Positions 54,533 through 61,751 of a stretch of DNA of 64,000 nucleotides are shown piece after piece. This stretch comes from CALAZP01 sp964410725. Its GTDB lineage: Bacteria; Bacteroidota; Bacteroidia; Chitinophagales; Saprospiraceae. The translations under genes were made by a program, and so were the position numbers. The DNA lies in contig CAYPID010000004.1 in NCBI GenBank assembly GCA_964410725.1, forward strand, positions 8,348 through 72,347. The letters run 5' to 3'. Below the pieces are notes generated by a model. The model saw only the letters and a program-made list of their open reading frames with translations, did no database searches and was not told the origin of the DNA. Position 1 is the stretch's first letter, and every line of letters begins with the position of its first letter.

Positions 54533-54790
54533 ATGAAAAAGATAGTACTGAGCTTAAGTTTATTATTCTTTATTGGAATTTTTCCAACTTCCTCGGTTAC
54601 TGCTCAATGTCCTATGTGTAAAATGTCTGCTGAAAGTAACCTCAAAAATGGAGGCACTGCAGGTAAAAAATTGAATACAGGTATTTTATATATGTTAGCT
54701 ACTCCTTATCTGATTATTGGTACCATTGGTTTTATTTGGTGGAGAAATAGAATTAAGGAACAAAGATTGGAGGAGACCAGTGGCCAATGA
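54533..54790 (+). CDS. Small secreted/membrane protein with CPMC motif
   Basis: An 85-residue protein with a signal peptide (about 1-25, ending VTAQ). A CPMC motif at 26-29 sits immediately after the predicted cleavage site, then the conserved-looking AESNLKNGGTAGKKLNTGILYMLATPYLI leads into one membrane helix (about 50-70) and a charged tail. Similar small proteins accompany cox genes in Bacteroidota. The exposed cysteine pair next to oxidase genes suggests metal or thiol chemistry, possibly copper handling, but this is not established. It overlaps the ung start by 11 bp. Confidence 0.75.
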   Translation: MKKIVLSLSLLFFIGIFPTSSVTAQCPMCKMSAESNLKNGGTAGKKLNTGILYMLATPYLIIGTIGFIWWRNRIKEQRLEETSGQ

Positions 54791-55469
54791 CATTCGAATT
54801 GAAGATTCGTGGAATCTTGCCTTAAGGGAGACTTTCAGTAAAAGTTATTTTGTTCAACTAACCTCTAAACTTCGCGAGCTTAAACAGTCGGGTAAAACTA
54901 TATATCCAAAGGGAAGTTTAATCTTCAATGCTTTCAATTTAACCCCTTTACCTTCGGTAAAAGTTGTAATACTCGGTCAGGATCCATATCACAATCCGGG
55001 AGAAGCTATGGGGCTTAGTTTTTCGGTTCCCAAAGATGTAAAAATTCCACCTTCTCTTAAGAATATTTATAAAGAGCTCCTTAGTAATAATATAGGTTTC
55101 GAGGAAATGCCCAATCACGGAGATTTATCGTCATGGGCGACTCAGGGTGTTCTATTATTAAATGCAATGTTAACAGTGGAAAAGAATAAGCCGGGCAGCC
55201 ATAGAAACTTAGGTTGGCAGGATTTCACGGATGATGTGTTAAAAACTATTTCAAATCAATTGAATGGAATTGTCTTTATGTTATGGGGTAATTTTGCCAA
55301 GTCCAAAGCCAAATTTATTGATACTACCAGACATTTGGTTTTAGAGGCAGCACATCCTTCTCCTTTAGCAGGTGGAGCCTTTTTCGGTTGTCAACATTTC
55401 AAACAGGCTAATGAATACTTAAAAGGAATTGGAAAAGGGCCAATAGATTGGACCATAATAAATGAATGA
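54780..55469 (+). CDS. ung: Uracil-DNA glycosylase (family 1)
   Basis: Removes uracil from DNA as the first step of base excision repair. The protein has 229 residues, equal to E. coli Ung. The catalytic loop GQDPYH is at 66-71 (general-base Asp68), and the second signature, HPSPLAGGAFFGCQHF, is near 192. The GTG at 54780 is chosen because GGAGGAG at 54769-54775 gives an excellent ribosome binding site 4 bp away and the length matches the family. The frame opens further upstream but only over the preceding gene. It overlaps the CPMC gene by 11 bp and the next gene by 4 bp (ATGA). Confidence 0.97.
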   Translation: MANDIRIEDSWNLALRETFSKSYFVQLTSKLRELKQSGKTIYPKGSLIFNAFNLTPLPSVKVVILGQDPYHNPGEAMGLSFSVPKDVKIPPSLKNIYKELLSNNIGFEEMPNHGDLSSWATQGVLLLNAMLTVEKNKPGSHRNLGWQDFTDDVLKTISNQLNGIVFMLWGNFAKSKAKFIDTTRHLVLEAAHPSPLAGGAFFGCQHFKQANEYLKGIGKGPIDWTIINE

Positions 55470-55852
55470 TGAATAAAAATTTAGGTATTTGGGGAAGTAT
55501 TTTTTTAGGTACTGCTGTGGCCTTTGGTGCTTTTGGTGCTCATTATTTAAAGGGGTTACTGGCCGCAGATCAGTTAGAAATATTTCAAACAGGAGTCGAT
55601 TACCAATTTATTCACGGTTTAGGTCTTCTATTGCTTGGTAATATGGATGGTCCTCATTCTCATAAATACTTTAAATGGGCGGGAAAATTGATGATTATCG
55701 GAATTGTTTTATTTTCTGGTTCATTGTATTTACTGAGTATGCAGAATTGGATGGGTTTAAGTCTTAGATTTTTAGGCCCTATTACTCCTCTTGGTGGTTT
55801 GTCTATGATTTTTGGTTGGCTGTTTTCGCTAATCGGTTTTATTAAGCAATAA
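55466..55852 (+). CDS. DUF423 membrane protein
   Basis: A 128-residue protein with four hydrophobic helices. Family signatures are GSIFLGTAVAFGAFGAHYLKG at the start, FQTGVDYQFIHGLGLLL (near 40) and a glycine-rich end (ITPLGGLSMIFGWL). DUF423 proteins are widespread small membrane proteins of unknown function (YgdD-like). It starts at an ATG overlapping the ung stop; a second ATG follows at once. It is the last gene of the run starting at actA. Confidence 0.9.
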   Translation: MMNKNLGIWGSIFLGTAVAFGAFGAHYLKGLLAADQLEIFQTGVDYQFIHGLGLLLLGNMDGPHSHKYFKWAGKLMIIGIVLFSGSLYLLSMQNWMGLSLRFLGPITPLGGLSMIFGWLFSLIGFIKQ

Positions 55853-55891
55853 TTTTGAGGATAAAATTTGCGGTTTTTTCGATAAATCGTT

Positions 55892-55899
55892 TATTTTTG
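55892..55899 (+). promoter_or_regulatory. tRNA-Arg promoter (-7 element)
   Basis: TATTTTTG fits TAnnTTTG, 12 bp before the tRNA. A TTTG at 55867-55870 lies 21 bp upstream and could be the -33 element, slightly beyond the usual 19-20 bp spacing. Confidence 0.65.
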
Positions 55900-55911
55900 C
55901 ATCGCTTTAAA

Positions 55912-55985
55912 GGTCCCGTAGCTCAGCTGGATAGAGCAACTGACTTCTAATCAGTAGGTCGCACGTTCGAATCGTGCCGGGATCA
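55912..55985 (+). tRNA. tRNA-Arg (anticodon UCU)
   Basis: A 74-nt cloverleaf can be drawn by eye. The 7-bp acceptor stem is GGTCCCG with CGGGATC (one G-U pair). The D arm is GCTC/GAGC, and the anticodon stem ACTGA/TCAGT carries loop CTTCTAA, giving anticodon TCT for AGA. The T arm GCACG/CGTGC carries loop TTCGAAT, and the discriminator is A. CCA is not encoded. The promoter and terminator are adjacent, so it is a single-gene unit. No duplicated 3' end that would mark an integrated element was found in the window. Confidence 0.97.
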
Positions 55986-55994
55986 CATTAATTG

Positions 55995-56022
55995 ACGGGG
56001 CTTCATTGCCCCGTTTTCATTT
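55995..56022 (+). terminator. Intrinsic terminator after tRNA-Arg
   Basis: Perfect 7-bp stem ACGGGGC (55995-56001) and GCCCCGT (56008-56014) with loop TTCATT, followed by a T-rich tail (TTTTCATTT). It lies 9 bp after the tRNA. Confidence 0.88.
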
Positions 56023-56049
56023 CCCATTTTGAAAAAGCTATTTCGTCTT

Positions 56050-56076
56050 CCTACAGAAATGCTGAATTTCTGTAGG
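56050..56076. repeat. Perfect 11-bp inverted repeat, not terminator-like
   Basis: CCTACAGAAAT at 56050-56060 and ATTTCTGTAGG at 56066-56076 surround the 5-nt loop GCTGA. No T tract follows on the plus strand. It sits in the 205-bp space between the tRNA terminator and the next gene. It could be a stable RNA hairpin or a binding site. The rest of that space is AT-rich and shows nothing else clear. Confidence 0.7.
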
Positions 56077-56219
56077 TACTCGTTTATGGTTTGGCTTTGG
56101 ATTCAACTCTTCTTTAAAGGAAGGATGATTCATTTTGGTTATTATTTAACAATAGTATTTGTTTTATTCTATATCAATTGCTATTTTAAGTGATATTATT
56201 AATTAATTAAAACTTCTTT

Positions 56220-56639
56220 ATGAATAAGGTAGTGGGAATTTGGATGGATAAGAGAAATGCTAAATTAGTACTTTTAGAAGAGGCTAACGAGGAGTTTAGA
56301 ATAGTAACTTCTGCCATTGAGGAGTTTAACCCCAAAGGAGGTAGCGGAACACCTTTAAAGGGCGGTCCTCAAGACGTAGTTCAGGATGGCAAATACGCCA
56401 ATAGAGAAAAGCAACAAGAAAAATTCTTCTTTAATGAGATAGTTAAGTTCATTAAAGATTTCGATGCTGTTGTCATATTTGGACCGGCTGAAATGGGTAA
56501 GAAATTTGCCAAAGAATTAGCGCATTCCTTTCCAGCTATTGCTAGCAGAGTTAAAGAGGTTCTTCCAGCTGATAGCATGACTGATAATGAAATTAAAGCT
56601 TGGGTAAAAGCATATTTTAAATTTAGTGTTGAAGATTAG
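56220..56639 (+). CDS. Small eRF1-like 'translational machinery' family protein
   Basis: A 139-residue soluble protein. The N-terminus VVGIWMDKRNAKLVLLE is followed by a basic/glycine loop (residues 38-62) and FFNEIVKFIKDFDAVVIFGPAEMGKKFAKELAH. The closing SMTDNEIKAWVKAYFKF completes the pattern of short bacterial proteins annotated as translational machinery or eRF1-domain-like proteins (relatives of the baeRF group). In those, the GPAxxK segment resembles archaeal/eukaryotic release-factor domains. The molecular role is not known. Its end overlaps the next gene by 14 bp. The assignment is by pattern only. Confidence 0.6.
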   Translation: MNKVVGIWMDKRNAKLVLLEEANEEFRIVTSAIEEFNPKGGSGTPLKGGPQDVVQDGKYANREKQQEKFFFNEIVKFIKDFDAVVIFGPAEMGKKFAKELAHSFPAIASRVKEVLPADSMTDNEIKAWVKAYFKFSVED

Positions 56640-57909
56640 TAAACTCTATTTGGGTATATGGTTAGTGACTTTTTTGAGTCTTACCATAGAGATTTTGGCC
56701 AAGCCTATAACCATTCAATCAAAAATAGAAGAAGGTTCATTCGTAGAGCTCCCAGAAAATTTGTTGCGTCAAACTTTACACTTAAAGGATAGTTTAGAGC
56801 AGTATTACGAAACAGATCTGGCAGGTACGCTTATGCTAGAGGATTATGGGTATTACTTGCATTTTCAGGGCCTTAATAGTGTTTATAAATGGTCAGGAAG
56901 CAGTTATGTGAATCTTTATAATAGGAATTTTCACGGATTTAATTTTGAATCCATTTCTTTTGTGAAAGATTCTGCTATTTACAATTATGGAGGTTCGGGT
57001 TTTTGGCAAAACAATGGAATTTTGACTTTTTTTGAAAAGGAGTTGGGAGAGTGGGAATTTTTGTTTTCAACAAGTCCAGACTTAAATTTATTCCATAATG
57101 CTGCTAAAGTTCATTTCTTATTGGATGATGAATTATTTTTTATTTATAGGGAATCATTGGATCAGCGCCGCGTAGCTGTTAAATCTGATTGGTCTATTGG
57201 TCGTTTGAATTTAAATAATTTTAATTATGTTGATTTAGAGGTTAATCAGGAGGTGATTAATCGACTGGTTCAAAATAATTGGTTTCGTGGATTTGATGGA
57301 AATGATTTTTATATATCATTAAATTATATAGGTCAGAAATTCAATATCATTGATAAAAGAGCCTTCACTTTTACTGAAATTCCTGTTATTAATCTGTCTA
57401 GTATTAATTTTCCTTTTTCTAATAAATGGTTGACTGAGCATATTGCTTTTGTTGTCTGTCATGAAAATATATTTGAATTTTTGGATAAGGGATTTCAAAG
57501 AATAGGTTATTTAGATTTAACGGAATTAGATAAGGGCCTTTACGATTGGCAGCCATTGATGAAGGAGTCCAGTATTCCATTTTCGTTATTTTATCTTTTA
57601 ATTCCTATTGCATTGGTTGGATATGTTATTTCCCGACAATACGTTAATGGAGTTTCAAAATATAAAATGCAACGTGACCCATTTCCTTATCCCAAACTTT
57701 TGGATTTGGATGGTCAAATTGTATCTCAAAAGCACTTACATACAATTTTGGAGATTGATTCGAGCTTAAGCAGTGATAGTATTAGAACTAAAAGGGCAAG
57801 GATACTAAGAGAAATCAATTTACTCTATGGAGATTTAGTAACCATTGATCGAATTGAAGATTTAAGTGACCGAAGGATTTTTAATTATAGAATAAAGGTA
57901 AATAAATGA
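56626..57909 (+). CDS. Membrane-anchored protein with periplasmic sensor-like domain and possible winged-helix tail
   Basis: A 427-residue protein I cannot place in a named family. A signal/anchor segment (about 8-25) precedes a beta-rich extracytoplasmic part (about 30-310) containing propeller-like stretches such as YNYGGSGFWQNNGILTFF. A single helix lies at 317-336, then a cytosolic region of about 90 residues. The tail has basic helices (RTKRARILREIN, 387-398) and EDLSDRRIFNYRI (411-423), reminiscent of a winged-helix wing. Sensor or regulatory function is inference. The start is GTG at 56626 or TTG at 56629, inside the previous gene; no ATG fits. It overlaps the DUF1593 gene by 4 bp. Confidence 0.65.
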   Translation: MLKISKLYLGIWLVTFLSLTIEILAKPITIQSKIEEGSFVELPENLLRQTLHLKDSLEQYYETDLAGTLMLEDYGYYLHFQGLNSVYKWSGSSYVNLYNRNFHGFNFESISFVKDSAIYNYGGSGFWQNNGILTFFEKELGEWEFLFSTSPDLNLFHNAAKVHFLLDDELFFIYRESLDQRRVAVKSDWSIGRLNLNNFNYVDLEVNQEVINRLVQNNWFRGFDGNDFYISLNYIGQKFNIIDKRAFTFTEIPVINLSSINFPFSNKWLTEHIAFVVCHENIFEFLDKGFQRIGYLDLTELDKGLYDWQPLMKESSIPFSLFYLLIPIALVGYVISRQYVNGVSKYKMQRDPFPYPKLLDLDGQIVSQKHLHTILEIDSSLSSDSIRTKRARILREINLLYGDLVTIDRIEDLSDRRIFNYRIKVNK

Positions 57910-59489
57910 AATGCGCCTATAACAGACCGTACTTATTGGGGATGTATTTTTTACTCTTTACAATTGTTTCTGTAAACTTTGCAAGTGCCCAATCCAATTT
58001 TTCGGAAGTAAAACCTAGAATTATTATCACTGCCGATCCTGAATTGGATGATCAAAATTCATTGATTAGATTTTTGTTGTACAGTAATGAGGTGAACATT
58101 GAGGGGTTGATCTATGCCAGTAGCGGTTTTCATTGGAAGGGAGATGGCACAAGTAAAAAGTGGTTTGTTCCGGGTCGGGAATACGATCGATTCAATATGA
58201 ATATTTGTCCTTGTACCTCTTGGCGATGGAAAGAAGCGGAATCTTTTATTCATGATGTTGTCGGGGCTTATAGTGCTTCTTATGAACAATTAAGAATCCA
58301 TGATAATGATTATCCCAGTCCAGAATATTTATCATCTATCATTCGGTATGGTAATATTGAATTTGATGGTGATTATTCTAAAGATACACCAGGATCGGAA
58401 TGGATAGAAAAATTAATTCTCGATGATCAACCAGGACCATTGTTTATCACCGCATGGGGAGGTGGAAGTACCATTGCAAGAGCCCTCTATGCTATTGAAT
58501 CTAAATATAGATATCAGCATGGATGGAAGGAATTAAAAGCGCAAATTTCAAATAAGGTTATTTTATTGCCTTCTGGAGATCAGGATGACACTTTTGCTAC
58601 TTACGTAGAACCTCATTGGCCTCAAATTGAGATTCGTAAATTTTCCAATGTTCCCAATTATGGATATGGTGCTCAAATAAATGCTAAGCCATCTAATTTA
58701 CCTTTTTTATCTGCTGATTGGATGACAGAATATGTTACCAGTAGGGGGCCTTTAGGGGCTCTATATCGGGTATGGGGAGATGGGCAACAAATGGTTGAAG
58801 GAGATCAATTGGATTATTTTGGATTAAAAGGTTTAACCGCTCAAGAATTAAGAGACAGGGGCTATATAGTTTGGTTACCCCCTCAGGAAGCTGGTTCTTG
58901 GCTGGGGGAAGGGGATAATCACACCGTTATGAATATGCTGGGAAATGGATTAAATGCATATAAAGAAGCTCATTATGGGGGTTGGGGTGGTTATGAACCT
59001 GTAGATGAAACGGGTCCTTCCCGATTTCAGTTACCACCTGATGCCACGGAAGAAGACATGGCCGCCCTCTTAAGTAGTTCAAAAAATATTCCGTCTGATT
59101 TCCCTGATTTTTTTCCTCAAGCACAAAATGATTTTGCAGCTAGAATGATTTGGGCTACCACTGATTCGTATGAACAGGCCAATCATCATCCCCAATCATC
59201 TTTGGAAGTTCCGTCGGTCATTAAAGTGGTACCCAATCAAAGCGTTTCATTATTTGCTAAGGCCAATGACCCTGATGAGGATGCCATTTTTGTTAAATGG
59301 TGGTTGATGCCTAATGGTACTTATCAAACTCCAGTTTCTTTTGAAGATGCTTTTAGTTTACATCCAACCGTGTTCATTCCAGCCGAATCTAAAGTAGGGG
59401 AGGTGTATCATATTATTATGGAAGTTGTGGATTCCGGTACACCGAGTTTGACCACCTATAAGCGAATATTATTAAAGGTATTAGATTAA
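57906..59489 (+). CDS. DUF1593 nucleoside-hydrolase-like secreted protein
   Basis: A 527-residue exported protein with signal peptide at about 1-29 (ending ASAQ). The N-terminal domain (about 36-340) is of the DUF1593 type, structurally related to inosine-uridine nucleoside hydrolases. ITADPELDDQNSLIRFLL (42-59) holds the aspartate cluster expected at a metal/ribose site, and LFITAWGGGSTIARAL (near 178) is typical. The C-terminal ~90 residues form a beta-sandwich-like domain (FAKANDPDEDAIFVKWWLMP). The family includes Sde_0182, described as cellulose-binding, so a carbohydrate or nucleoside substrate is likely. It overlaps the upstream gene by 4 bp and the convergent one by 4 bp. Confidence 0.82.
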   Translation: MKCAYNRPYLLGMYFLLFTIVSVNFASAQSNFSEVKPRIIITADPELDDQNSLIRFLLYSNEVNIEGLIYASSGFHWKGDGTSKKWFVPGREYDRFNMNICPCTSWRWKEAESFIHDVVGAYSASYEQLRIHDNDYPSPEYLSSIIRYGNIEFDGDYSKDTPGSEWIEKLILDDQPGPLFITAWGGGSTIARALYAIESKYRYQHGWKELKAQISNKVILLPSGDQDDTFATYVEPHWPQIEIRKFSNVPNYGYGAQINAKPSNLPFLSADWMTEYVTSRGPLGALYRVWGDGQQMVEGDQLDYFGLKGLTAQELRDRGYIVWLPPQEAGSWLGEGDNHTVMNMLGNGLNAYKEAHYGGWGGYEPVDETGPSRFQLPPDATEEDMAALLSSSKNIPSDFPDFFPQAQNDFAARMIWATTDSYEQANHHPQSSLEVPSVIKVVPNQSVSLFAKANDPDEDAIFVKWWLMPNGTYQTPVSFEDAFSLHPTVFIPAESKVGEVYHIIMEVVDSGTPSLTTYKRILLKVLD

Positions 59490-60010
59490 TTATCCCATTT
59501 AATTCCTGCAGTCAAACTTGTCCCTTTCCATAAATACAAGTTGCTGTGCCATTCAGGTTGGCCAGATAATTCGTATCCCGGTAAAAAATTAAGGGCAAAG
59601 TGGAGGGCCTGCCATTCGAATGCTATACCACCACCTGTTAAAACCCCAAAGCTAAACCACGCATCTTTTGGAAAATTATGGGTGTTTTTTTGATAGGAAG
59701 CTCGGGCTCCATAGCCTCCTAAAAAGTAAAAAATAGACAACCCATTATTTCGATCTCCTAATATCCTTTTGTATTGCCCCCAACCTAAAGTTCCTCCTAA
59801 CCTAGTATTAAATCCATAGGAAAGCCACCCACCAGGTAATCTGTAGCCCAGAGTGCCTATGATTCTTTGTTGATTGGGTAATGACCACTCAGCAGCAATT
59901 CCAACAGTGGAGAAGTATCCGGTTCTTAGACCTAAATTGTTTAATTGAGTATTTTGTGAATTTATCGGCCAACTGAGGCCAGAAAAAAGCAATACTACCA
60001 TCCATTTCAT
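59486..60010 (-). CDS. Small outer-membrane-barrel-like protein
   Basis: A 174-residue protein with a signal peptide (about 1-18, ending WPINS). Alternating hydrophobic strands rich in G, Y, W and F follow (GTLGYRLPGGWLSYGFN, GLSIFYFLGGYGARASYQ), and it closes in SLTAGIKWDN, compatible with an 8-strand beta-barrel. I recognise no specific family; no enzyme motif is seen. It is convergent with the DUF1593 gene with a 4-bp overlap. The 123 bp upstream contain a weak inverted repeat and no clear promoter. Confidence 0.6.
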   Translation of the reverse strand: MKWMVVLLFSGLSWPINSQNTQLNNLGLRTGYFSTVGIAAEWSLPNQQRIIGTLGYRLPGGWLSYGFNTRLGGTLGWGQYKRILGDRNNGLSIFYFLGGYGARASYQKNTHNFPKDAWFSFGVLTGGGIAFEWQALHFALNFLPGYELSGQPEWHSNLYLWKGTSLTAGIKWDN

Positions 60011-60133
60011 ATCATTGGGTTTAATCCGGATGTAGTATTATTCTTGTTATTAATCAAAAATAAGCGGTCTTTAACTAAAAGTCAAGAGTGGCCGGTATTT
60101 CCTTTTGAAAATAGGTTAGCAAATACCGCCTTA

Positions 60134-60811
60134 TTATTTATCTCCAATAAATAGAGAATCAAACCAATGTTGACCATTTGGGGTCACCCCTCCATATAGA
60201 ATTTTATTTTCTTTGAGTTTAAAGAAATCTATATATTTCGACTTCTCTAATGCTATATTTGAAATTAATCTGTTAGAAGATTGGGTTAAATCATTTTCTA
60301 TCAATTGGTATTTATTTCTTTTATTTTGATTTCCCTGAAATTTTAAATATAAAACTTTATTAGTTGCTACTCTTACCGGTTGTATGGCAATAAAGGTATC
60401 ATTCTCTATACGCATTGTTTCAAAGGCTGATTGCAAGAGAAAAAATTCTGAATTTAGTTTGTTTTTAGCTACAATTACCTCATTTATTATGGTTTTGGTT
60501 CCTGTGTAAAATTCGATGTAGCAATTTATATTTACATTTAGACAGTAATCTTTACTATAAAAATTTGTTTTGGGAATGACCAAACTACCTAAATGAGGTT
60601 CAACTGTAGCATTTATTTTGGTTACTGCTTCAAAAATATTAAAAGGGCTTTCTTTTTTGAGCAGGATTACCTCTACATTTTCCAATGAGTTGGGTTCTAA
60701 TGCCAGCTTGGATAGCTGAAATATTTCATAAGGCTGCGCAGTTAAATTTTGTTGTCCTTGTGCGTTGTCAGTAAGGTAAAAAAGTATAACTGCCAACAAA
60801 ACCATTTTCAT
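60134..60811 (-). CDS. Secreted protein of unknown function
   Basis: A 225-residue protein with a signal peptide (about 1-19, MKMVLLAVILFYLTDNAQG). The mature part has beta-strand-like segments, two cysteines close together (about 90 and 97, in DYCLNVNINCYIEF) that may form a disulfide, and a polar C-terminus. No family is recognised. It has its own transcription unit: 303 bp of non-coding sequence precede it, and the next gene downstream on the strand is 123 bp away. Base composition is AT-rich compared with neighbours, which may indicate an accessory gene. Confidence 0.55.
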   Translation of the reverse strand: MKMVLLAVILFYLTDNAQGQQNLTAQPYEIFQLSKLALEPNSLENVEVILLKKESPFNIFEAVTKINATVEPHLGSLVIPKTNFYSKDYCLNVNINCYIEFYTGTKTIINEVIVAKNKLNSEFFLLQSAFETMRIENDTFIAIQPVRVATNKVLYLKFQGNQNKRNKYQLIENDLTQSSNRLISNIALEKSKYIDFFKLKENKILYGGVTPNGQHWFDSLFIGDK

Positions 60812-61009
60812 TATAACATATTAATTGCTTATTAATAACACTAAAAGTACAATAATTTTGATTCTAACTTATTTTTTATCCCTTAATTTGGTAATAAACT
60901 AATCTTTAAGCTCTTTTTTGATCCCTATCAGATCAATAATGGATGATAATCGATTTAAAATATGACTGAAAAACAGAATAGGGGTATACTTGATTTTGGG
61001 GATTCCGTT

Positions 61010-61028
61010 ATTGGTAGTAACTACCAAT
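61010..61028. promoter_or_regulatory. 19-bp dyad, operator-like
   Basis: ATTGGTAGT (61010-61018), a central A, and ACTACCAAT (61020-61028) form a perfect 9-bp dyad. It lies in the 303-bp space 60812-61114, which holds no gene. The rest of that space is AT-rich; it contains a possible minus-strand -7 match TACTTTTA (60842-60849) for the gene at 60811 and the hairpin at 61050. The dyad may be a repressor site or a second hairpin beside the terminator. Confidence 0.45.
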
Positions 61029-61043
61029 GAATTGATGTTAGCA

Positions 61044-61078
61044 TAAAAAAAGGCTTTAAGGAATTTCCTTAAAGCCTT
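61044..61078 (-). terminator. Intrinsic terminator after the HmuY gene
   Basis: Perfect 14-bp inverted repeat (61050-61063 with 61065-61078) of AAGGCTTTAAGGAA type. On the minus strand it is followed by a run of seven T. It lies 36 bp after the HmuY stop and closes the receptor-HmuY operon. Confidence 0.9.
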
Positions 61079-61114
61079 ATATAAGAGTGCAGGTTTTATA
61101 GTATGGTCGTCTAA

Positions 61115-61735
61115 TTAAAAGGTAGTTATCCCTTCATTAGGTTGATAGACATAATTGAAGGTATAATATTTGGACGGTGTCATAAAAGGGTCTGGTTGTA
61201 CTGGTGCATCTTGATAATAACTCAAAATTTCCATTTTTGCGAAGCGACCATCATGAGTCTGGAATACCAAAATCTTTCCTGGAGTAGGCGTAATCAAATG
61301 GGTAGTTGGATTGTAGGTGTACCAACTATTGCCACTTCCTGAAGGAATAGCAGTATCTTCTGGTCCGTCTCCGCTGATTAACGCAACATCTACCGCAGTG
61401 ATATCAGATAAAGTACCAGTGGCTAAGTATGCTCCCGCATTTCCTGTTCTTTCTGGTTCATCTGCATTTCCTAAAGACTGCCCCCCATTCACAATGATGG
61501 TTGTTCCTCTAAATGCAATGTCCCATTCAGTTTCACTTGTTGTAATGGCTCCGGTTTCAAAATTAAATTTTGTAAACGGACCTGATACTGGTTGGCCTTG
61601 ACCACCTTCCTGAGGTGCGTAAAGGTTTTCAAAAGTTACGGATTGTACCGGAACTAAAGTTGGAGTTTCCTCCTCTTGACAACTACTAAGACCTAAAAAG
61701 GTGATGGCCATAAAGAGCATTGGTGCAAGTTTCAT
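61115..61735 (-). CDS. HmuY-family haem-binding lipoprotein
   Basis: A 206-residue surface lipoprotein with lipobox FLGLSSC (Cys at about 19) after the signal MKLAPMLFMAITFLGL. The mature beta-rich domain contains FNFETGAITTSETEWDIAFRGTTIIVNGG, a typical HmuY start, and PTPGKILVFQTHDGRFAKMEILSYY near the end (strings shown in parts only to mark position). HmuY proteins capture haem and hand it to an HmuR-type receptor, here encoded just upstream (16 bp). The ATG at 61735 is preferred over an in-frame upstream codon inside the receptor gene because it directly precedes the signal peptide. The haem-ligand histidines of P. gingivalis HmuY cannot be matched by eye. Confidence 0.85.
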   Translation of the reverse strand: MKLAPMLFMAITFLGLSSCQEEETPTLVPVQSVTFENLYAPQEGGQGQPVSGPFTKFNFETGAITTSETEWDIAFRGTTIIVNGGQSLGNADEPERTGNAGAYLATGTLSDITAVDVALISGDGPEDTAIPSGSGNSWYTYNPTTHLITPTPGKILVFQTHDGRFAKMEILSYYQDAPVQPDPFMTPSKYYTFNYVYQPNEGITTF

Positions 61736-61751
61736 ATTGATTATTTGTTGG

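Noticed and set aside
54717..54779. Extended N-terminus for Ung
   Set aside because: It would be read over the preceding gene, exceeds the family length and lacks a ribosome binding site, whereas GTG at 54780 has one.
55912..56219. Integrated element at tRNA-Arg
   Set aside because: No repeated tRNA 3' end, integrase or shift in gene style was found downstream within the window.
60093..60128. Inverted repeat CGGTATTT/AAATACCG between two minus-strand genes
   Set aside because: Eight-bp stem with a 20-nt loop; on the minus strand no U tract follows, so not a convincing terminator.
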